From the NCBI GenBank assembly GCA_900758955.1, contig CAAETL010000008.1, positions 1 to 5,613 on the forward strand: a DNA stretch of 5,613 nt, in the 5' to 3' direction. This DNA is from an uncultured Oscillospiraceae bacterium. Lineage in GTDB: Bacteria > Bacillota > Clostridia > Oscillospirales > Oscillospiraceae. Below are positions 1 through 3,856 of this stretch, piece by piece. Both the position numbers and the translations under genes were made by a program. Positions within the stretch are counted from its first letter, which is position 1, and each line of letters opens with the position of its first letter. Under the pieces are notes generated by a model. The model was not told the origin of the DNA and did not search any database. It saw only the letters and a program-made list of their open reading frames with translations.

Positions 1-433
1 CTTTCTCGCGGCGCTGGCTCTCGGGATCTACAACCTGCTGCAACGGAAGCTGACGGCGGACTATTCCGCCTTACAGACTTCCACCTACAGTATTTTTTTT
101 GGTACCCTTCTGCTGGCCGTGTTCGCCCCCGCTTCCCTCCGGGAACTGGGGGACGCCCCCTCCCGCCAGCTTTTGTATCTTGTCATTTTGGGGGTCTGCT
201 CCAGCGCAATCGCCTATGTCTCCTGGGCAAAGGCCTTCTCTCTGGCCAAACAGGCCTCCCTTGTGAGCAACTACATGTTTCTTACCCCGTTTCTAACCAG
301 TCTGCTGGGCTTTTTTATGGCCGGAGAGACGCCCGACTTGGCCACTTTGCTGGGGGGCGGCATCCTGCTGGCCGGTCTGTTCCTTTTCCAATTTGGGGGA
401 AAATGGCAGGGCCCGTCTCGTCAGACATACTGA
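1..433 (+). CDS. EamA/DMT-family membrane transporter, C-terminal part (5' end outside window)
   Basis: The reading frame is open from position 2 to a TGA at 431-433, giving 143 residues with no start needed inside the window. The protein is strongly hydrophobic. It shows a helix around residues 30-43 (SIFFGTLLLAVFAP), one around 54-70 with the SSAIAYVSWAKA stretch, one around 82-100 (NYMFLTPFLTSLLGFFMAGE) and a last one around 105-125 rich in Gly and Leu. The pattern of a small-residue AxAYxxW helix, then a helix ending in a GE turn, then a final Gly/Leu helix is typical of the second EamA repeat of drug/metabolite transporters, which are usually about 300 residues with ten helices. About half the protein is therefore missing. 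Family members export or import small metabolites across the cytoplasmic membrane; the substrate cannot be read from this fragment. A GTG at 119 is in frame but internal to the domain and is not a believable start. Confidence 0.85.
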   Translation, partial: FLAALALGIYNLLQRKLTADYSALQTSTYSIFFGTLLLAVFAPASLRELGDAPSRQLLYLVILGVCSSAIAYVSWAKAFSLAKQASLVSNYMFLTPFLTSLLGFFMAGETPDLATLLGGGILLAGLFLFQFGGKWQGPSRQTY

Positions 434-467
434 GCGGGTGGGGACTTCCCGTCCCGCAAACCGACAA

Positions 468-495
468 AAAGAGCCAGTTACATCACTGGCTCTTT
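468..495. terminator. Bidirectional intrinsic terminator between convergent genes
   Basis: A perfect 11-bp inverted repeat (AAAGAGCCAGT / ACTGGCTCTTT) encloses a 6-base loop, 35 bases after the transporter stop and 26 bases beyond the kinase stop. Read on the minus strand, the hairpin is followed at once by TT, which makes a run of five T with the end of the stem. Read on the plus strand it ends in TTT. The A-rich and T-rich stem ends and the position between converging genes fit a shared terminator. A weaker GC-rich imperfect inverted repeat (434-457) sits just before it. Confidence 0.85.
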
Positions 496-520
496 CGCAT
501 TCATCGTATTGGGCGTCCGC

Positions 521-1804
521 TCAGTCACGGCATGAGACGCCTGTGTCCTCCTCTTTTGAGGATGGAAAGCGGAGAATCAACGTCGTCCCCTGCCCAAGGA
601 CGCTTTCCACCTTGATGCTGCCGCCATGCTGATGGATGATCTCCTGGACCAGGGATAGGCCCAGACCCGCGCCGCCCATGGCGCGGGATCGGGAGGTGTC
701 CACCCGGTAGAAGGGTTCAAAAATATGGGGCAGGTCCTCTGGGGGGATGCCGATGCCATTGTCAGCGACGCCCAGGACCACCGCGTCTTCCTCCCAGCCG
801 GCCGATACGGTGATTTTACCGCCGTCCCGATTGTATTTGGCGGCGTTTTCCACCAGGTTGAATACCGCGCGGTAGAGCAGGCTCCGGTTGCCGGTCAGTT
901 TCAGATCCGGCGGCGCTACCGCCGATACCTCCAGGTTTTTGGCCTGAACCAGGGGAGACAGTTCCTCCAGAATCTCGGCAAACATGCCGTTTACAGGCAT
1001 TTCCTCGTCCATGTCGTATGTCTCCGCCGCGGACAGCTTGAAGAGATCCTCCATTAGGCGGATCATCCGGGTGGTGTTGGTTCTGGTCACGGCCAGGGCC
1101 TTTTTCATCCGGACGGGGTCCGGGTTTTCATCCAGGTCCAGCACATCCAGGCCCACCTGGATGGTGGCCAGGGGCGTTTTGAGCTCATGGGCCGCGCTGG
1201 CGGAAAATCGCTTTTGCCGTTGAAAGGACGCGCTTACCTTATCCATCATGGTGTTAAAGGAACGGGCAAGCTGCCCAATTTCGTCCTGCATACCATGGTC
1301 GTCCACCCTACGCGTCAAATCGCTGTCCCCCACTAGTTCAATGGCGTCAGACAGCTCCCGCACGGGTTTGAGCATACGGCCCGCCATGAGCCAGGTCGCG
1401 ACGATCCCCAGGAGGGTTACGAGGATCAGGCCGGCAATTCCCCACAGGTTGAATCGCTGGCCGGCCTGGGATAGATTCACCTGGATTTCTTTGATGAGCA
1501 TACCCTGGTCGGCTTCTTGCGTCGGCGATGTGGGCGTAACGCTGATGACTCCCTCATTGGCCCCCTGGGAGGAAGGCGTATTTTCCTTTGGTTCCGTTGA
1601 CGCAAACGGCTGGGCCCCAAGGTCGGTTGACTGGGATTTCGCCTGGGAAAAGGTGACTTTATCCGACAATGTGGCGGATAAATTTTTCACGAACAGCCGA
1701 TCGGCGCTGAACGAAAACACCGCGGTGAGAACAATTGCCACGCTAATCATCACGACAGCGGACAAAACGGTAAGCCGGAACCGGAGCGATCGTTTTTTTA
1801 TCAT
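521..1804 (-). CDS. HAMP-domain sensor histidine kinase of the two-component pair
   Basis: This 427-residue membrane kinase has a first transmembrane helix at about 11-33, an extracytoplasmic segment at 34-117, a second helix at 118-141, a HAMP linker at about 139-192, a HisKA domain and a C-terminal HATPase domain. His206 in SAAHELKTP is the expected autophosphorylation site. The ATP-binding boxes are complete: N box with Asn316 and Asn320 (NLVENAAKYN), G1 at 348-354 (DNGIGIP), F box at 362-367 (FEPFYR) and G2 at 377-383 (GGAGLGL). The extracytoplasmic part is rich in Ser, Thr, Gln and Glu and shows no sensor fold I recognise. The start ATG overlaps the regulator stop as ATGA, and an AAGGAG lies 8 bases upstream (1813-1818), so the start is secure and translation is probably coupled. 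It should phosphorylate the regulator encoded just upstream; the stimulus is unknown. Nothing essential is missing. Confidence 0.95.
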   Translation of the reverse strand: MIKKRSLRFRLTVLSAVVMISVAIVLTAVFSFSADRLFVKNLSATLSDKVTFSQAKSQSTDLGAQPFASTEPKENTPSSQGANEGVISVTPTSPTQEADQGMLIKEIQVNLSQAGQRFNLWGIAGLILVTLLGIVATWLMAGRMLKPVRELSDAIELVGDSDLTRRVDDHGMQDEIGQLARSFNTMMDKVSASFQRQKRFSASAAHELKTPLATIQVGLDVLDLDENPDPVRMKKALAVTRTNTTRMIRLMEDLFKLSAAETYDMDEEMPVNGMFAEILEELSPLVQAKNLEVSAVAPPDLKLTGNRSLLYRAVFNLVENAAKYNRDGGKITVSAGWEEDAVVLGVADNGIGIPPEDLPHIFEPFYRVDTSRSRAMGGAGLGLSLVQEIIHQHGGSIKVESVLGQGTTLILRFPSSKEEDTGVSCRD

Positions 1805-2481
1805 GGGGTGATCTCCTTCTCGATGACATACCCGGCGTTTCGAATACTTTTAATGATTGTCTCGTCGGTCACGGCGGAGAGCTTACGCCGAATGGTGCTG
1901 ATGTAGACCTTGACCTGGTTGGTAAAGGGATCGGCCTCCCTGTCCCAGACATGCTCCAACAGTTCTTCCGCGCTCACCGGACGCCCCATATTGGCCATCA
2001 GGTACTCCAAGATGGCAAACTCCCGCATGGAGAATTCCAGAGGGCTGCCGTGATAGGCGGCCTTTTTGGCGACGGTATCCAGCCGGAGACCGCCCCGGGT
2101 CAGGGCGGCCTCCGATTGGATAAAGGCGCGGCGGAGAAGGGCCCGCACCCGGGCCTCCAGCTCTCCAAAGTGGAAAGGTTTGGTGAGATAGTCGCTGGCC
2201 CCCGCGTCCAGCCCTGTAATTTTGTCCTCAATTTCGGAGCGGGCCGACAGTATCAGCACCTTGGTTTCCTTTCCAAGAGACTGGATGCGCCGGAGCGCTT
2301 CGATGCCATCAAGGCCGGGCAGGTTGAGATCCAGTACCACCAGATCATAGTCGTTGATTTCGCTCTGCTCTACGGCGTCCGCGCCATCTTCAGCGGCATC
2401 CACGGCGTAGCCCCGTTTGCGCAATCCATAACAAAGCGCCTCCCGCAGATCCTCCTCATCCTCCACAACCAAAAGCCGCAT
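1801..2481 (-). CDS. OmpR-family winged-helix response regulator
   Basis: This is a 226-residue regulator with a receiver domain at about 1-118 and a DNA-binding winged helix at about 128-224. In the receiver the acidic pocket is Glu7/Asp8, the phosphoacceptor is Asp51 (VVLDLNLPG), the switch residue is Ser79 (LILSAR) and the conserved lysine is Lys101 (YLTKPF), so it should be phosphorylated normally. The output domain has the OmpR-type recognition helix at about 188-201 (NQVKVYISTIRRKL) and the wing KSIRNAGYVI. I chose the ATG at 2481 because the protein then begins MRLLVVEDEE, the usual family N-terminus. An in-frame GTG at 2505 would add eight residues but has no ribosome site before it, while AGAAGGGA (2495-2502) precedes the ATG at a rather long 13-base spacing. 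It lies 49 bases after the secreted-protein gene and overlaps the kinase by four bases. The direct repeat at 3182-3199 is a plausible binding site. Confidence 0.94.
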   Translation of the reverse strand: MRLLVVEDEEDLREALCYGLRKRGYAVDAAEDGADAVEQSEINDYDLVVLDLNLPGLDGIEALRRIQSLGKETKVLILSARSEIEDKITGLDAGASDYLTKPFHFGELEARVRALLRRAFIQSEAALTRGGLRLDTVAKKAAYHGSPLEFSMREFAILEYLMANMGRPVSAEELLEHVWDREADPFTNQVKVYISTIRRKLSAVTDETIIKSIRNAGYVIEKEITP

Positions 2482-2530
2482 GGCATGCGCCACATCCCTT
2501 CTCACCTAATTGATGATTTGTCGGTTCCTG

Positions 2531-3109
2531 TTAGTCACTCACAGCGCTGTCGCTTTGGCTCACATACACTCTGACGCCATCCTCCAGCTCCACGTACTGG
2601 TCGCCGTTTTCGTCGGTTTTCAGGTCGGAGGCCTTTACACCATCCCGGCTGTCGGAGAAGGTATTGTTGATCTCATCGCCAGCGAGGTCCGCGGCGCCCT
2701 CTGTCTGGGTGAAGAAAACCTTCTCGCCGTTCTCCGTCTCAAAATACTGGTTGCCATTTTCATCTGTCTTGAGATCGGGCGCCTTTAGGCCAGTGTGATT
2801 TTCTCCCGCGGGTGTGATGGTAAAGGCTGCGTTCTCATTCCCGGGCAGAGCGTTTTCCGCGTTTTCGGCAAAGTTGACGGTAACCTTGCTGCCGTCGGCC
2901 AGTTCAAAGTACAGATCGCCGTTTTCGTCCGTCTTGAGGTCGAGGGCCTGGAACCCTTCCTGATTGCCTGCGGACTCCTCCAAGCCGACCTCGGCAAATT
3001 TCATATCAGCTGCCGCTGGGGCGGGGGACTCGGCGGCGAACGCGCCGGTAGTGATGGCGGACAGAGCCAGGGCCGTTACCAGGCCGCTTGTGATTTTACG
3101 GTTTAACAT
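2531..3109 (-). CDS. Small secreted acidic protein with three 31-residue repeats, first gene of the two-component operon
   Basis: I do not recognise this 192-residue protein as a named family. It starts with a clear Sec signal peptide: basic MLNRK, a hydrophobic core at 8-22 and a likely cleavage after Ala-Phe-Ala at 23-25 or one residue later. The mature part has no transmembrane helix, lipobox, LPXTG sorting motif, cysteine or tryptophan, so it is probably released or held loosely at the surface. Three repeats occur at residues 52-82, 107-137 and 157-187. Each is built as D-L-K-T-D-E-N-G, then a Tyr-containing strand, an acidic turn ending in Gly, and a Val/Phe-rich strand, which suggests a three-strand beta meander. 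From residue 27 on I count 37 acidic against 10 basic residues, so cation binding is possible but unproven. An AGGAGG lies 9 bases before the ATG. Its place at the head of the regulator-kinase operon suggests a role in, or output of, the same signal. Confidence 0.85.
   Translation of the reverse strand: MLNRKITSGLVTALALSAITTGAFAAESPAPAAADMKFAEVGLEESAGNQEGFQALDLKTDENGDLYFELADGSKVTVNFAENAENALPGNENAAFTITPAGENHTGLKAPDLKTDENGNQYFETENGEKVFFTQTEGAADLAGDEINNTFSDSRDGVKASDLKTDENGDQYVELEDGVRVYVSQSDSAVSD
2549..2956 (-). repeat. Three diverged coding repeats (31 residues each) in the secreted protein
   Basis: The repeat units are at 2864-2956, 2699-2791 and 2549-2641 (first to third in translation order), at intervals of 55 and then 50 codons with unlike linkers between. 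All three keep the octapeptide DLKTDENG without change, although six of its eight codons differ between copies by synonymous changes. The rest of each unit follows a (D/N)-x-Y-x-E-x-x-(D/N)-G-x-(K/R)-V pattern. This is an old, selected protein repeat, not a recent DNA duplication. Confidence 0.9.
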
Positions 3110-3118
3110 TTCTTGTTA

Positions 3119-3124
3119 CCTCCT
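3119..3124 (-). promoter_or_regulatory. Strong Shine-Dalgarno site of the secreted repeat protein
   Basis: The minus strand reads AGGAGG followed by TAACAAGAA (9 bases) and then the ATG at 3109. This is close to the ideal sequence and spacing for Gram-positive bacteria. It fixes the start and predicts high translation of the first cistron, in contrast to the weak, distant site before the regulator gene. Confidence 0.85.
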
Positions 3125-3167
3125 GATGATTTCATTGGTTTTGTTGGTTTGTTGTGATCACAGGCTC

Positions 3168-3173
3168 AGTATA
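3168..3173 (-). promoter_or_regulatory. -10 box of the promoter for the repeat protein/regulator/kinase operon
   Basis: The minus strand carries TATACT here, one base from the sigma-70/sigma-A consensus. Transcription would begin near 3161 and give a leader of about 50 bases before the ATG at 3109. At 17-bp spacing the -35 position reads CCTTAC, a poor match, and this region is occupied by the direct repeat at 3182-3199. That combination suggests an activator-dependent promoter. No other good promoter was seen between here and the kinase gene. Confidence 0.6.
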
Positions 3174-3181
3174 CACGGCGG

Positions 3182-3199
3182 AAGGTTAAAGTAAGGTTA
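3182..3199 (-). promoter_or_regulatory. Putative OmpR/PhoB-type operator: perfect 7-bp direct repeat, 11-bp period
   Basis: On the plus strand AAGGTTA (3182-3188) is followed by AAGT and a second AAGGTTA (3193-3199); on the minus strand it reads as TAACCTT twice. Seven-base half-sites separated by four bases, placed so that the proximal one ends 8 bases upstream of the -10 box, match the head-to-tail layout used by PhoB/OmpR-family dimers at activated promoters. Since the operon encodes such a regulator, autoregulation is the simplest reading. The binding itself is inferred. Confidence 0.6.
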
Positions 3200-3261
3200 G
3201 AGAGCAGACAAAGTTATGGTTTTCATTGCGCCCGGTCCATTCCCCGTTCTGGAGACGGAAA

Positions 3262-3293
3262 CGGCGGCCCTGATGGGATCATCAAAACCGCCG
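3262..3293 (-). terminator. Hairpin downstream of the GNAT gene, possible terminator
   Basis: Outer arms CGGCGG (3262-3267) and CCGCCG (3288-3293) enclose an inner 5-bp stem, TGATG (3271-3275) and CATCA (3280-3284), with a 4-base loop. The two stems are joined by short unpaired segments. It begins 22 bases after the GNAT stop on the minus strand and is followed by TTTCCGTC. The T run is weak, so termination may be partial, but the position between a GNAT stop and the next operon's promoter fits. Confidence 0.45.
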
Positions 3294-3314
3294 CCCTGGG
3301 ATCGAGCCACAGGG

Positions 3315-3761
3315 TTATAAGCGTTTGCTTAAATAAACCATATCAACCAACTGTATTCCCTCTTCAACCATAGGATGGTCGTAGTGATCTGTAAAAAAGT
3401 TGGGAATCCTATGCGAAATTTGAAACCCGTATTTCTCGTAGAACCGGAGAATTCGGGGAATGTCTCCTGTACCCACAAGCATTGTGGCACAGTTACCCCT
3501 GTATTGGGAGAATAGGTGGTCTAAGAGTTTGCCGGCATACCCTCTCCCTTGCCATTTCTCATAAGTTGCGATATTCTTCAGTTCGCAAATGTCATGGCTT
3601 TCCCGGGTAACCACGCAAACACTTTTGAGATCGTCATCATACAACGCGAACATTTCGCCACGATGTAAATAGTTTTCTATCATCTTGCTGTCTTCATCCG
3701 CCAGAAGGAGAAGCTCCATAAAGTTTATTTTGTCAGTATCTGCAATTTGCGTGATTTTCAT
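3315..3761 (-). CDS. GNAT-family N-acetyltransferase (YvbK-like)
   Basis: This 148-residue single-domain protein is of normal GNAT length. The acetyl-CoA pyrophosphate-binding motif A is at about 71-76, QGRGYA, matching Q/R-x-x-G-x-G/A. It follows a strand with LKNIATYEKW and precedes a helix AGKLLDHLF. A conserved motif B-like RFYEKYGF lies at 106-113. The C-terminal part with FFTDHYDHP and GIQLVDMVYL resembles, from memory, the Bacillus YvbK-like subgroup. It should transfer acetyl from acetyl-CoA to an amine in the cytoplasm; the acceptor is unknown. I chose the ATG at 3761 because GGAGGG lies just before it; an in-frame GTG at 3773 overlaps that ribosome site and is unlikely. The gene is noticeably more AT-rich than its neighbours (roughly 45% GC over the stretch I counted) and has its own promoter, which suggests separate acquisition. 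Confidence 0.88.
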   Translation of the reverse strand: MKITQIADTDKINFMELLLLADEDSKMIENYLHRGEMFALYDDDLKSVCVVTRESHDICELKNIATYEKWQGRGYAGKLLDHLFSQYRGNCATMLVGTGDIPRILRFYEKYGFQISHRIPNFFTDHYDHPMVEEGIQLVDMVYLSKRL

Positions 3762-3765
3762 TGTA

Positions 3766-3771
3766 CCCTCC
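3766..3771 (-). promoter_or_regulatory. Ribosome binding site that sets the GNAT start
   Basis: The minus strand reads GGAGGG, then TACA, then the ATG at 3761. The alternative in-frame GTG at 3773-3771 overlaps this site and has no purine-rich site of its own, so the ATG is the preferred start. Confidence 0.7.
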
Positions 3772-3794
3772 ACAAGTTTTTACATTAGTACATT

Positions 3795-3823
3795 AGTATA
3801 ACACCGAGATGGTACCGGCGCAA
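3795..3823 (-). promoter_or_regulatory. Sigma-A-type promoter of the GNAT gene
   Basis: The minus strand has TTGCGC (3823-3818), a 17-base spacer and TATACT (3800-3795). Predicted transcription starts near 3788, leaving a short leader of about 26 bases. A tandem 8-bp duplication, ACATTAGT at 3782-3789 and 3790-3797, overlaps the -10 box and the expected start. Confidence 0.6.
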
Positions 3824-3826
3824 ATT

Positions 3827-3856
3827 GTAAGGGCCCTGGCGGTCCCGCGCCCTTAC
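3827..3856 (-). terminator. Hairpin at the end of the helD-like gene, probable terminator
   Basis: A perfect 8-bp inverted repeat, GTAAGGGC (3827-3834) and GCCCTTAC (3849-3856), surrounds a 14-base GC-rich loop. Flanking AATT on both sides could extend the stem past a one-base bulge. The arm overlaps the TAA stop of the helicase (3853-3855). On the minus strand the stem is followed by AATTTGCG, so the T tract is poor. It lies just before the GNAT -35 box and probably insulates the two units. Confidence 0.5.

Noticed and set aside
666..687. GC-rich inverted repeat CCCGCGCC / GGCGCGGG with a 6-base loop
   Set aside because: It lies inside the kinase gene and encodes the conserved Gly/Ala-rich G2 box, so GC-rich Gly, Ala and Arg codons explain it. 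There is no T tract and no reason to expect termination there.
1951..2574. A 207-codon open frame on the plus strand opposite the response regulator
   Set aside because: It lies antisense to a regulator with all catalytic and DNA-binding residues intact; the translation has no recognisable domain and runs into the neighbouring gene. It is a by-product of GC-rich codon usage.
2549..2956. EF-hand or dockerin calcium-binding loops in the DLKTDENGD repeats
   Set aside because: The acidic positions look suggestive, but the glycine and the final Glu do not fall at EF-hand positions 6 and 12, and no paired helices flank the loops.
2531..3109. PepSY-type secreted protein, often found next to two-component genes in Firmicutes
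   Set aside because: The repeats lack the helix-plus-strand PepSY pattern and its typical Ala/Gly-rich start; a Gly-turn beta unit fits better.
3103..3135. Ten-codon upstream frame (ATG at 3135) in the leader of the secreted-protein gene, its stop overlapping the main start region
   Set aside because: It has no ribosome site, and it contains the main gene's AGGAGG as its own Gly-Gly codons. A leader peptide is possible but nothing else supports it.
3131..3152. TTGG/TTTG-rich stretch in the leader of the secreted-protein gene as a possible tandem repeat
   Set aside because: The units are irregular (about 9, 8 and 3 bases) and short. It reads better as an unstructured A/C-rich leader.
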